From assembly GCF_001673405.1 (NCBI RefSeq), contig NZ_LZLV01000067.1, positions 1-64,000 of the forward strand: DNA of 64,000 nucleotides, in the 5' to 3' direction. Made by a program: the position numbers and the translations under genes. This stretch comes from Mycobacterium sp. 1245111.1. Lineage in GTDB: Bacteria > Actinomycetota > Actinomycetes > Mycobacteriales > Mycobacteriaceae. Under the pieces are notes generated by a model, which searched no databases, was not told the origin of the DNA, and worked only from the letters and a program-made list of their open reading frames with translations. Shown here in pieces: positions 20,270 to 28,899 of the stretch. Positions within the stretch are counted from its first letter, which is position 1. Every line of letters starts with the position of its first letter.

Positions 20270-21142
20270 CTAGACCCCGATCCGCCCGGACGGGAACATC
20301 GTCTTGACGGCCTGGGTGATGGTGTCCCGCGCGGTGGCGTCGTCGGAGGCCTGCAGCGACTCGATCACCATGACGTAGCGCCGGTCGGCTCCGATGATGC
20401 CGGTGGACAAGTGCATCCAGCTGCCGCCGTCCATGCAGCACATCCAGCCCTGCTTGACGGCGACGGGTTCGCTGGAGAGCCCATCGGGAATGCCAAATCG
20501 CTGCGGATAGCCGTCGGCTCCGGTGGCCGTCGACCCGGTGAGGTCGTCGACGATGATCTGGGCGCGGTCGCCCGCCAGGCCGCCGGCCCCGTTGAGCAGC
20601 ATGTCGTAGTAGTGCACTAGGTCGGTGGCCGAGCTCCTCGTGTTCCACCACTGTCCGTCGCTGGGCGGGGTGGTCGACGTCAACCCGTAGCGGGTTGCGA
20701 CGGTATTGATGATCGTTTCGCCGCCGCGCGCACCCCAGAACGTCTCCGCGGCGCCGTCGTCCGAGGAGCGCAGCATGCTGTCCAGGGCTTGGCGATCGGT
20801 CGATGAGAGCGCGTCGCCGGACGCTTGTGACAGCAGGTCGTCGGCGATGAACAGTTTGGCCACCGAGGCGATCGCGACCAGCTGGTTGCTGCCGCCCGCC
20901 AGCTGCTGACCGGTCGCCCGGTCGAGGACGGCCACCGAGATCGTGGCGCCCTTGGTGGCCGCGTCATCGGTGGCCTGTGCGATGCGCGTTGCGAGCCCGT
21001 CGAAGGAGGCCGCCGGCGGCGACGCAGGGGCAGGCGCGGCGCCGTCCGGCGAGCCGTACACCCGTGCGCAACCGACGCCGGACAGCGTGAGGATTGCCGC
21101 AATGCCGATGACCAGCAGCGGACCGCGAGTTCGCATGCGCAT
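20270..21142 (-). CDS. lppW: Lipoprotein LppW, serine-hydrolase-like
   Basis: A 290-residue exported lipoprotein with a class-A beta-lactamase-like fold. The signal peptide ends at Cys25 (LTLSGVGC, a slightly atypical lipobox). The active-site-like motifs are ASVAKLF (SxxK), SSDDGA at the SDN position, and VKQGW at the KTG position. The last is changed, so beta-lactamase activity is doubtful. The start giving MRMRTRGPLLV is chosen; a start three codons upstream (21151) is possible. It corresponds to Rv2905. It lies between trmD and rplS on the opposite strand. Its physiological role is unknown. Confidence 0.85.
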   Translation of the reverse strand: MRMRTRGPLLVIGIAAILTLSGVGCARVYGSPDGAAPAPASPPAASFDGLATRIAQATDDAATKGATISVAVLDRATGQQLAGGSNQLVAIASVAKLFIADDLLSQASGDALSSTDRQALDSMLRSSDDGAAETFWGARGGETIINTVATRYGLTSTTPPSDGQWWNTRSSATDLVHYYDMLLNGAGGLAGDRAQIIVDDLTGSTATGADGYPQRFGIPDGLSSEPVAVKQGWMCCMDGGSWMHLSTGIIGADRRYVMVIESLQASDDATARDTITQAVKTMFPSGRIGV

Positions 21143-21198
21143 GTGTACCATCCGCGCACGTCGGGGATGGGTAGGGGATAGCGGCGATTCGCCGTGAT

Positions 21199-21227
21199 TT
21201 CGCTGCGTGGACCCGATCTGGCACAAT
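21199..21227 (+). promoter_or_regulatory. Probable rplS promoter
   Basis: TTCGCT, 17 bases, CACAAT (21222-21227), again within CTGGCACAAT as upstream of rpsP. It predicts a leader of about 150 bases before rplS, long enough for a folded regulatory leader. I recognise no known leader class in it. Confidence 0.4.
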
Positions 21228-21382
21228 TGACCAGTTGTCTCCAGCGGTTGTCGGCCGGCCGGCTCGCTTCCGCCCACTGTGAGACTCCCAGATGTCCGAA
21301 TCCATCGGCCAAGTTGCCTGCTCACGCGCCTGCGGTGGTGAGCAGCAGCGCTGGTCGCGACCGCAAGGAAGTGTCTGTCGAA

Positions 21383-21724
21383 ATGAACACGCTGGACTTC
21401 GTCGACAAGACGTCGCTGCGCGATGACCTCCCGGCCTTCAGCCCCGGCGACACGATCAACGTGCACGTAAAGGTCATCGAGGGCGCCAAAGAGCGCATCC
21501 AGGTGTTCAAGGGCGTGGTGCTGCGCCGCCAAGGCGGCGGGGTCCGCGAGACCTTCACCGTCCGCAAGGAGAGCTACGGCGTCGGCGTCGAGCGGACGTT
21601 CCCGGTGCACTCGCCCAACATCGACCACATCGACGTCGTGACCCGAGGTGACGTCCGTCGCGCCAAGCTCTACTACCTGCGCGAGCTGCGCGGCAAGAAA
21701 GCCAAGATCAAGGAAAAGCGCTGA
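21383..21724 (+). CDS. rplS: 50S ribosomal protein L19
   Basis: A 113-residue L19, the usual length. Visible family blocks are [43 protein letters not shown], the segment [18 protein letters not shown], and the basic tail [23 protein letters not shown]19 sits at the 30S-50S interface. It is transcribed on its own after a long leader, divergent from lppW. lepB follows 70 bases later with its own -10 motif. The frame is open far upstream but only this ATG gives the L19 N-terminus. Confidence 0.98.
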   Translation: MNTLDFVDKTSLRDDLPAFSPGDTINVHVKVIEGAKERIQVFKGVVLRRQGGGVRETFTVRKESYGVGVERTFPVHSPNIDHIDVVTRGDVRRAKLYYLRELRGKKAKIKEKR

Positions 21725-21782
21725 ACTTCGGCGCTGTCGGCGTTTCCGCGGCGGCCCTGCAGGACCGCGCAGTGACGCTGGC

Positions 21783-21788
21783 TACGCT
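21783..21788 (+). promoter_or_regulatory. -10 element of a probable leaderless lepB transcript
   Basis: TACGCT fits TANNNT and ends 6 bases before the lepB GTG. No Shine-Dalgarno is seen. Spacing fits transcription starting at the start codon. Confidence 0.45.
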
Positions 21789-21794
21789 GAAGCG

Positions 21795-22652
21795 GTGACT
21801 GACACGACCGACTCGCCTGAGGGTCAACCCGATTCCGGTCCGGCCGATCCAGAAGTCGCGAAAAGCTCTCCGTCCATTCCGCAGCCGGGTGTACCGCAGG
21901 AAGACGAGCACGTAGACAAAAAGCGTGCGGCGCTGCGTGAAACCGTCGTTCTCGCGGTGATCGCACTGGTGCTCTACTACGTCATGTTGACGTTCGTGGC
22001 CCGTCCCTACCTGATTCCGTCGGAATCGATGGAACCCACCCTGCACGGCTGCTCGGGGTGCGTCGGTGACCGGATCATGGTCGACAAGGTCACGTACAAC
22101 TTCGGCGCGCCCCATCCCGGTGACGTCATCGTGTTCAAGGGACCGCCGCCGTGGAATGTCGGCTACAAGTCCATTCGTTCGCATAACGCGGTGATCCGCT
22201 CGCTGCAGAACGCGCTGTCGTTCATCGGTTTTGTGCCGCCGGACGAGAATGACTTGGTCAAGCGCGTCATCGCGACCGGTGGTCAGACAGTTCAGTGCCG
22301 CAACAACACCGGGTTGACCGTGGATGGCAAGCGATTGAGCGAGCCGTACCTGGACCCGGCCACGCTGAACGCCGACCCCGCCGTCTACCCGTGCCTGGGT
22401 CCGGAATTCGGGCCCGTCCACGTGCCGCAGGGACGGCTATGGGTGATGGGGGACAACCGCACTCACTCGGCCGACTCCCGGGCCCACTGCACCAGCACTC
22501 CCGGCGATGCGATGAACGGACTGCTGTGCACCGGCGACCCGATGGCCGGCACGGTGCCGGTCGACAATGTCATCGGCAAGGCGCGGTTCATTGTCTGGCC
22601 GCCCTCGCGTTGGGGTGCTGTGCGATCGGTGAATCCGCAGCAGAATCATTAG
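21795..22652 (+). CDS. lepB: Signal peptidase I
   Basis: A 285-residue type I signal peptidase that releases exported proteins from the membrane. An acidic, Pro-rich cytosolic N-terminus is followed by one membrane helix ([20 protein letters not shown], about residues 50-70). The catalytic Ser is in PSESMEPTL, the catalytic Lys in [12 protein letters not shown], and the box [14 protein letters not shown] is also present. The GTG start is supported by a TANNNT motif 6 bases upstream. rnhB begins 2 bases after the stop. It corresponds to Rv2903c. Confidence 0.96.
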   Translation: MTDTTDSPEGQPDSGPADPEVAKSSPSIPQPGVPQEDEHVDKKRAALRETVVLAVIALVLYYVMLTFVARPYLIPSESMEPTLHGCSGCVGDRIMVDKVTYNFGAPHPGDVIVFKGPPPWNVGYKSIRSHNAVIRSLQNALSFIGFVPPDENDLVKRVIATGGQTVQCRNNTGLTVDGKRLSEPYLDPATLNADPAVYPCLGPEFGPVHVPQGRLWVMGDNRTHSADSRAHCTSTPGDAMNGLLCTGDPMAGTVPVDNVIGKARFIVWPPSRWGAVRSVNPQQNH

Positions 22653-22654
22653 GG

Positions 22655-23437
22655 ATGGCTACCACCTGGCCGCCTCGGACGGTGATCCGTAAATCGTCGG
22701 GTCTGCGCACCCTGGAGTCCGCGCTGTATCGCAGCGGTCTCGGGCCGGTGGCCGGCGTAGACGAGGTCGGGCGTGGGGCGTGTGCCGGGCCGCTGGTGGT
22801 CGCGGCGTGTGTGCTCGGGCCAAACCGACTGGAAAGCCTTGCTGCCCTTGATGATTCGAAGAAGCTGACGGAAACTTCGCGGGAGAAGCTGTTTCCGTTG
22901 ATCCGCCGGTACGCGCTGGCCTATCACGTGGTGTTCATCCCGTCGACCGAGGTCGACCGGCGCGGAGTGCACGTGGCCAACATCGAGGGGATGCGTCGGG
23001 CGGTGGCAGGGCTGTCGGTGCGACCCGGCTATGTGCTCAGCGACGGTTTCCGGGTGCCGGGACTGGCCGTGCCCTCGTTGCCGGTGATCGGCGGCGACGC
23101 GGCGGCGGCGTGCATCGCGGCGGCCAGCGTGCTGGCCAAGGTCAGCCGGGATCGACTGATGGTGGCGATGGAGGCCGACCATCCGGGGTACGGGTTCGCG
23201 GTCCACAAGGGCTACAGCACGGTGGCGCACTCTGCGGCGCTCAACGAGCTCGGGCCCTGCCCGCAGCACCGGTACTCGTTCATCAACGTGCGACGCGTGG
23301 CGTCCGGATCTGGGACCCGCACGGTGGTGGAATGCCCGCCAGACGCCGAAGACCAGCCGGGTCAGCGGATCGACGACGAGTGGGGAAAGATGGATCCGGT
23401 CAATCAACCACGGGACGAAGAAGGACGGTTGAGCTGA
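22655..23437 (+). CDS. rnhB: Ribonuclease HII
   Basis: A 260-residue RNase H2 that removes single ribonucleotides and RNA primers from DNA. The core has [20 protein letters not shown] (catalytic Asp-Glu), [13 protein letters not shown] and the later Asp in LSDGF. The C-terminal tail past KVSRDRLM...HKGYSTVAH is longer than in E. coli. The ATG follows AGGG two bases after the lepB stop. The downstream DUF2469 gene overlaps by one base (TGATG), so lepB-rnhB-DUF2469 is one unit as in other mycobacteria. Confidence 0.96.
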   Translation: MATTWPPRTVIRKSSGLRTLESALYRSGLGPVAGVDEVGRGACAGPLVVAACVLGPNRLESLAALDDSKKLTETSREKLFPLIRRYALAYHVVFIPSTEVDRRGVHVANIEGMRRAVAGLSVRPGYVLSDGFRVPGLAVPSLPVIGGDAAAACIAAASVLAKVSRDRLMVAMEADHPGYGFAVHKGYSTVAHSAALNELGPCPQHRYSFINVRRVASGSGTRTVVECPPDAEDQPGQRIDDEWGKMDPVNQPRDEEGRLS

Positions 23438-23742
23438 TGAGTGCCGAAGATCTCGAAAAGTATGAAACCGAGATGGAGCTCTCGCTGTACCGCGAATACA
23501 AGGACATCGTGGGCCAGTTCAGCTACGTGGTGGAAACCGAGCGCCGGTTCTATCTGGCAAACAGCGTCGAGATGGTTCCCCGCAACGCCGACGGCGAGGT
23601 CTACTTCGAGCTGAGGTTGTCCGACGCGTGGGTATGGGACATGTACCGGCCGGCCCGATTCGTCAAACAGGTCCGGGTCGTCACGTTCAAAGACGTCAAC
23701 ATCGAAGAGGTCGAAAAGCCCGAGCTGCGGCTGCCCGAATAA
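23437..23742 (+). CDS. DUF2469 family protein (Rv2901c type)
   Basis: A 101-residue acidic protein, the usual length of the actinobacterial DUF2469 family. It starts [20 protein letters not shown] and contains the family core QFSYVVETERRFYLANSV and DAWVWDMYRPARFVKQVRV. No catalytic motif, signal peptide or membrane segment is present. Its function is unknown. It is always found right after rnhB in actinobacteria, here with a one-base overlap. The gene order departs from M. tuberculosis immediately after it. Confidence 0.92.
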   Translation: MSAEDLEKYETEMELSLYREYKDIVGQFSYVVETERRFYLANSVEMVPRNADGEVYFELRLSDAWVWDMYRPARFVKQVRVVTFKDVNIEEVEKPELRLPE

Positions 23743-23751
23743 GGCGCCGCG

Positions 23752-24507
23752 CTAGGCCCGGTCGCCGTTGCCGAAAGCCGGCTTGCCCCGGGTTTCAATC
23801 ACACTGCGCGCCACGTCGGCCAGTTTGATGTTCAAATCCTGCGAGTAGCGCCGCAGAACGTTGAACGCCTCCTGCTCGTCCACTCCGTGCAGCATCATCA
23901 GCATTCCCACGGCCTTGCCGATCTCGCGGTTGGACAGCAGCCCGCGCCGCAGGGTCGAGACATCCTCGCCCTGGGCGACCGCGTTGATCGCCACGCTGGC
24001 GAACGACGCCAGCGTGACGGCCTGGCCCGCCGACTCGGTGTCGAAGACGCCTGCCTTGTCGCTGAACAAGTTCAGTGCCCCGGTTTTGCGCTTGTCCACC
24101 AGGATGCGGAAACCCATCGCCCCGCGCACGGGCGTTTCGGCGACCATCCGGGCGGCCAGCTTGGGCCATTGTTTGGGCGTGGTGAGGTCGGTTTCGATCT
24201 GCGGCGTTTCTTCCTCGATCGCGTCGACGCACGGCCCATCCCCAGCCGCGCGTTCCATGTCATCGATGCGCTGCGCGATGCTGTCGCTGGCGCCGACGGT
24301 GACGTACCGGCCGTCTCGGCGCACCAGCAAGCTCGCGTGATCGCACCCGGTGACAACGAGCGTCGCGGCGACACAGATCGCCGCGTAAATCTGGCTAGCT
24401 TCCGAGCCCTGGTAGATGATCTCGGCCAGCGCGGAGAAAACTGTGGCAGGGTCCGCTGCCGTCGGCCCTACACCGGAATCGTTCTTCGCGTCGTCCGTCA
24501 CGTCCAC
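23752..24507 (-). CDS. GAF and ANTAR domain protein
   Basis: A 251-residue regulator. A GAF sensor domain (about residues 25-180) is followed by a C-terminal ANTAR RNA-binding domain (about 190-245: LLSNREIGKAVGMLMMLHG, EQEAFNVLRRYSQDLNIKLADVA). ANTAR proteins act as antiterminators by binding paired hexaloop RNA hairpins. The GTG start gives MDVTDDAKN. It is divergent from the first KimA-type gene, 161 bases away, so they may share control. It does not occur at this position in M. tuberculosis. Ligand and target RNAs are unknown. Confidence 0.88.
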   Translation of the reverse strand: MDVTDDAKNDSGVGPTAADPATVFSALAEIIYQGSEASQIYAAICVAATLVVTGCDHASLLVRRDGRYVTVGASDSIAQRIDDMERAAGDGPCVDAIEEETPQIETDLTTPKQWPKLAARMVAETPVRGAMGFRILVDKRKTGALNLFSDKAGVFDTESAGQAVTLASFASVAINAVAQGEDVSTLRRGLLSNREIGKAVGMLMMLHGVDEQEAFNVLRRYSQDLNIKLADVARSVIETRGKPAFGNGDRA

Positions 24508-24668
24508 ATCATTTCAAGGCAGTTGCGCTGCTTGTCAGCGTATCGATGTTTCTGTCGGTTTCGCCAACCGCCGCCTGCCGATACGCTGCCGTCAAGATGC
24601 CGTAAGGATAACGGCGGAGCCCCGTATTGAGTCCGGCGTCCAGGGCTGTCATCGGTTAGGAATAGCTG

Positions 24669-26675
24669 GTGACAGGTCCGGGCGCCGACAAGATTGCGCC
24701 GTCGTTCGTTGACGTGTGGAAGCGGGCTGTGCTCGGCAAGCCGATGATCAACGACGACCTGCGTCATGAAAAGCTGTCGAATCCTGTTGCGTTGGGCGCA
24801 CTTTCGCCAGATGCGATCTCATCAACCGCCTATGGGCCCGAGCAGATCATGGTGGAGTTGCTGCCGGCCGCGGGAATGGCGGCGTTCGTCTTGCTGCTGC
24901 CGATCACCGGTGTGATCCTGCTGATCCTGGCCCTGGTAGCCGCGTCGTACCGCCAGGTCGTGATGGCCTACACGCGGGCCGGCGGCTCGTACGTGGTGGC
25001 GAGGGAGAACTTCGGACCACGGATCGCGCAAATCGCGGCGGCGGCGCTGCTGATCGACTACGTGGTCACGGTCGCCATCCAGTGTGCGGCCGGGACGGTC
25101 GCGGTTGCCTCCGCGATTCCGACGCTGGGTCCCTTCAGCCTCGAAATCACCGTGGGGTCGGTGCTCATCTTCTGTTTCGCCAACCTTCGTGGTCTGCGCG
25201 AGGCCGGCCGACTGTTCGCGGTGCCGACGTACTGGTTCATCGCGATGCTGACACTGATGGTCGTGGTCGGGGTCGTCCGCGAGCTTTTCGGGAGTCTGCC
25301 GACATACGATCCCGCCCACGTGGACGGGGCGGTGCCGGTGCATCAGGGCAACGGACTGGTGATGGGCGCGACGATCCTGGTCATCTTGCGCGCCTTCGCC
25401 AACGGTGGCTCGTCGCTGACCGGGGTGGAGGCAATCTCCAACACCGTCAACCTGTTTCGGAACCCGGAAGGTCGCAATGCGCGCCGGGTGCTGACGTGCA
25501 TGGCCTGGATCCTCGGGTTGCTGCTCGCGGGTGTGGCGTGGCTGGCCTACGCGACTCACGCGACGCCGTACTCCGCGGGATACCCCTCGATGCTTTCCGA
25601 GATCGGCCGGGCGGTGTTCGGCAACGGGGTGGTCGGCCACCTCCTGTATTTCATGCTGCAGGCGGCCAGCGCGGCCATCCTCTACAACGGCGCCAACACC
25701 AGCTTCAACGGCTTTCCCGCGCTCGCGAACTTCGTCGCCGAGGACAGCTTCTTGCCACGCCCGCTGATGAAACGTGGTCACCGGTTGGTCTTCTCGAACG
25801 CCATTCTGCTGCTGACGGTCCTCGCGGTTGCCTTGCTGCTTGCCACCGGAGGTTCGGTCAACGCGCTCGTGCCGCTGTTCGCGATGGGCGTCTTCAGCGC
25901 GTTCTCGATGGCCGGCTACGGAATGACCAAACATCATCTGGCACAACGTGATAGGGGTTGGCGCTACAAGGCGGTGATCAACTTTTCGGCCGGGCTCTTG
26001 TCGACGATCGTGGTGTTGATCTTCGCGATCGCGAAGTTCACCGAGGGTGCCTGGCTGATCGTGGTGGTCTTTCCCACCCTGGTCTTCATTCTCATCCAAC
26101 TCAACAAGCAGTACCGGGCGGAAGCGTCGGTGCTGGAGTTGACCCGCTTCGAGCGTCCCGACTTCTCCAGGCATCCGCGGCATCGGGTGCTGTTGTTCGT
26201 CGATTCCATCGACCCCGCCCAGGTCGAGGCCCTGCGCTACGCGAAGGGACTGCACTCCGACCTGCTGACCGCCGTGCATTTCGTGATGGACGACGCCAGG
26301 GCCGCCCGGTTGCAGGTTCGCTGGTCACGGTTCAGCCAGAACGTCGAGCTGCGGATGGTCGACTGCGCGGATCGAAACCTCAATCGTGCCGCACAGGAAC
26401 TGGTCGAGCAGGCCAAGCGCGATTACCCGGACACTATGGTGACGGTCTTGCTGCCACGCCGAATGTATTCGCCGCTGGCCGACCGGCTGCTGCATGACCG
26501 CACCGCGGACAAGATGGCCCGGGTGATCAGCCGGATCCCCGGCGCGAGCGCTCAGATCGTGGCCTATGACATCGGTTCGCGGGTCGCACAGGTAATTCGC
26601 GCGGGCGACGTGAAAAACCCCGGCCATTCGCCCGACACCAGCGGAAAGTCCCAGGCCACCACCCCGGTGAACTGA
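24669..26675 (+). CDS. KimA-type APC-superfamily potassium transporter, copy 1
   Basis: A 668-residue membrane protein with about twelve hydrophobic helices and a cytosolic C-terminal domain (from about residue 480). It closely resembles Bacillus subtilis KimA, a high-affinity K+/H+ symporter. Three acidic residues reported as essential in KimA have counterparts: Asp48 (LSPDAISSTAYG), Asp130 (LIDYVVTV) and Glu254 (GVEAISN). The C-terminal KimA-type domain includes LLPRRMYSPLADRLLHDRTADKMA. The GTG follows TTAGGAATAGCTG. A close paralogue follows after 162 bases. Databases often call such proteins amino-acid permeases; potassium is my inference. Confidence 0.85.
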   Translation: MTGPGADKIAPSFVDVWKRAVLGKPMINDDLRHEKLSNPVALGALSPDAISSTAYGPEQIMVELLPAAGMAAFVLLLPITGVILLILALVAASYRQVVMAYTRAGGSYVVARENFGPRIAQIAAAALLIDYVVTVAIQCAAGTVAVASAIPTLGPFSLEITVGSVLIFCFANLRGLREAGRLFAVPTYWFIAMLTLMVVVGVVRELFGSLPTYDPAHVDGAVPVHQGNGLVMGATILVILRAFANGGSSLTGVEAISNTVNLFRNPEGRNARRVLTCMAWILGLLLAGVAWLAYATHATPYSAGYPSMLSEIGRAVFGNGVVGHLLYFMLQAASAAILYNGANTSFNGFPALANFVAEDSFLPRPLMKRGHRLVFSNAILLLTVLAVALLLATGGSVNALVPLFAMGVFSAFSMAGYGMTKHHLAQRDRGWRYKAVINFSAGLLSTIVVLIFAIAKFTEGAWLIVVVFPTLVFILIQLNKQYRAEASVLELTRFERPDFSRHPRHRVLLFVDSIDPAQVEALRYAKGLHSDLLTAVHFVMDDARAARLQVRWSRFSQNVELRMVDCADRNLNRAAQELVEQAKRDYPDTMVTVLLPRRMYSPLADRLLHDRTADKMARVISRIPGASAQIVAYDIGSRVAQVIRAGDVKNPGHSPDTSGKSQATTPVN

Positions 26676-26784
26676 CGTTAAGGCTGTCAGTCCAGATGCG
26701 CTGACCTGGTAATTGGCTGAGAATAACCCCTGGTGGGGGCCCCTCGAGTCGGCCAAACCCTAGTAGAGCCGCTAACGTTCTGCA

Positions 26785-26814
26785 GCGTAAGTTTTGCGTA
26801 AGTATTGCGAACGT
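26785..26814 (+). promoter_or_regulatory. Three octamer repeats with 11-base period upstream of second KimA gene
   Basis: GCGTAAGT (26785-26792), GCGTAAGT (26796-26803) and GCGAACGT (26807-26814) are spaced exactly 11 bases apart. A related GCTAACGT lies at 26771-26778. Direct repeats on one helical turn are typical operators of OmpR/PhoB-class response regulators. They end 23 bases before the GTG. The regulator is not identified. Confidence 0.5.
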
Positions 26815-26837
26815 AGAGGGCGGGGAAGAGCATCACC

Positions 26838-28835
26838 GTGGTAGAGCTGGCTGACGAGCACAAGGCCCCGTCGACGTTCGTCGATGCGTGGAAGCGGTTT
26901 TTTCTGGGCAAGCCGCTGATCAACGAAGACCTCGAGCACGAAGCCCTCTCGAATCCTATTGCGCTGGGCGCACTTTCGCCGGACGCGGTCTCATCGACGG
27001 CTTACGGTCCTGAGCAGATCCTGATCGAGCTCCTGCCCGCCGCCGGGCTCGCGGCGTTCACGCTGATCCTGCCGCTTGGCGGCGTCATCCTGTTGATCCT
27101 GGCGCTGGTTACCGCGTCGTACCGCCAGGTCGTGATGGTCTACACCCAGCGCGGCGGGTCCTATGTGGTGGCACGCGCGAACTTCGGGCCGAAGATCGCG
27201 CAACTGTCCTCGGCCGCTCTGCTGATCGATTATGTGGTCACGGTGGCCATCCAGTGTTCGGCGGGCACGGTAGCGGTGGTCTCCGCTATTCCCAGTCTCG
27301 GGCCGTACCACCTGGAGATCACCGTCGGCGCGTTGCTGTTGCTCTCGTTCGGCAACCTGCGCGGCATGAAAGAGGCGGGCCGGCTCTTCGCGGTCCCGGT
27401 GTACGCCTTCGCCGCGATGATGACGACACTCATCGTCACCGGTGTGGTCCGCGAACTCCTCGGAACCCTGAAGACTTATGACCCAGAGCACATTGCCGGG
27501 TCCGTGGAGATTCACCACGGCAACGGCATCGTCATGGGCGCCACGATCTTGGTGCTGCTGCGCTCGTTCGCCAACGGTGGCACATCGCTCACCGGCGTCG
27601 AGGCAATCGCCGACGCGGTCAACGTCTTCCGCCAGCCGCAGGGCCCGAATGCCCGCAAGGCGCTGACCATGATGGCTTGTCTGCTCGGATTCCTGTTGTT
27701 CGGTGTCATCTGGTTGGCCCACGTCACGCATGCGGTTCCTTACGCCGCCGGATACCCGTCGATGTTGTCCGAGATCGCGCATGCGGTCTTCGGCAGCGGC
27801 GCAATCGGCAACGTCCTGTTCGTGCTGTTGCAGGCGGCCAGCGCACTGATCCTGTTCTTCGGCGCCAACACCAGCTTCAACGGCTTTCCGGCGTTGACGA
27901 GTTTCGTCGCGGAGGACAGCTTCCTGCCACGACCGATGATGAAGCGCGGGCACAAGTTGGTGTTCTCCAACGCCATCATCGTGCTCACCGTGGCCTCCAC
28001 GACCTTGGTGCTCATCACCAACGGTTCGGTCGACGCCGTGGTCCCGCTGTACGCGATGGGCGTCTTCATGGGCTTCTCGATCTGCGGCTACGGCATGACG
28101 AAATACCACCTCGGCCATCGTGACCCCGGCTGGCGCCGCAAGTTGGCGATCAACCTGTCGGCGGCGATCTTGTCGACGATCATCGTGCTGATTTTCGCGA
28201 TCGCGAAGTTCACCGAAGGCGCCTGGCTGGTGTGCGTCGTGTTCCCGATCCTGGTGATCGCGCTGATGCGGCTCAACCGCGAATACCGCAGTGAGAACGC
28301 GGTTCTGGAGATGCAGTTGACCGAACGTCAGGACGTGGTCAAGCATCCGCACCACACCGTCGTGGTCCTGGTCGACCACTTCGACTTCGCCACGATCGAG
28401 GCACTGCACTACGCCAGCGGCTTGAACCCCGACAAACTGAAGGCTGTGCACTTCATCATCGACGGCCGCCACGCGCAGCGACTGCAAGAACGCTGGCAGC
28501 ATTTCGAGGATGACATTCCGTTGCAGATGCTCGAGTGCCCGGATCGCTACCTGAGCCGCGCGGCGCAGGAATTGGTGATGCGGGAGATCGAGGACGACCC
28601 CAGCACCAAAGTGACCGTGTTGCTGCCTCGGCGTACCTACGCGCCGCTGGTGGGCCGACTGCTGCACGACCGCACTGCGGACAAGATGGCCGGAGCCATC
28701 AGCCGGGTCAACGGTGCGACCGCTCAGATTGTTGCTTACGACGTGACTTCCCGGATCGCGCAGGCGACGGCCGCGGCGCGGTCGGAGAAAGAGGCCCTGC
28801 GCAAAACGGCGGAAGAGTTGCCGGCGTCGAAGTGA
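26838..28835 (+). CDS. KimA-type APC-superfamily potassium transporter, copy 2
   Basis: A 665-residue paralogue of the preceding protein, clearly homologous over its whole length and most alike in the membrane core. The acidic residues matching KimA's transport site are kept: Asp49 (LSPDAVSSTAYG), Asp131 (LIDYVVTV) and Glu255 (GVEAIAD). The cytosolic C-terminal domain holds LLPRRTYAPLVGRLLHDRTADKMAG. The GTG is preceded by GGGGAAGAG. It has its own upstream region with 11-base-period repeats, so the two copies may respond to different signals. It converges on the Na+/H+ antiporter gene. Confidence 0.85.
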   Translation: MVELADEHKAPSTFVDAWKRFFLGKPLINEDLEHEALSNPIALGALSPDAVSSTAYGPEQILIELLPAAGLAAFTLILPLGGVILLILALVTASYRQVVMVYTQRGGSYVVARANFGPKIAQLSSAALLIDYVVTVAIQCSAGTVAVVSAIPSLGPYHLEITVGALLLLSFGNLRGMKEAGRLFAVPVYAFAAMMTTLIVTGVVRELLGTLKTYDPEHIAGSVEIHHGNGIVMGATILVLLRSFANGGTSLTGVEAIADAVNVFRQPQGPNARKALTMMACLLGFLLFGVIWLAHVTHAVPYAAGYPSMLSEIAHAVFGSGAIGNVLFVLLQAASALILFFGANTSFNGFPALTSFVAEDSFLPRPMMKRGHKLVFSNAIIVLTVASTTLVLITNGSVDAVVPLYAMGVFMGFSICGYGMTKYHLGHRDPGWRRKLAINLSAAILSTIIVLIFAIAKFTEGAWLVCVVFPILVIALMRLNREYRSENAVLEMQLTERQDVVKHPHHTVVVLVDHFDFATIEALHYASGLNPDKLKAVHFIIDGRHAQRLQERWQHFEDDIPLQMLECPDRYLSRAAQELVMREIEDDPSTKVTVLLPRRTYAPLVGRLLHDRTADKMAGAISRVNGATAQIVAYDVTSRIAQATAAARSEKEALRKTAEELPASK

Positions 28836-28899
28836 CCGCCCAACCCCATTGCCTGGGGGAAAGCACGAACAAGTCGATGAGAGATCGTGTCTGCCCGAA

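Noticed and set aside
21228..21382. L19-type autoregulatory leader before rplS
   Set aside because: A long leader is predicted, but no known L19 leader motif could be recognised by eye.
26676..26837. A c-di-AMP (ydaO-type) riboswitch upstream of the second KimA gene
   Set aside because: Expected from KimA biology, but I do not see the conserved ydaO sequence blocks. The octamer repeats are a better description.
24669..28835. Tandem KimA genes as an assembly duplication
   Set aside because: The two copies differ throughout in protein and DNA sequence and have different flanks, so they are true paralogues.
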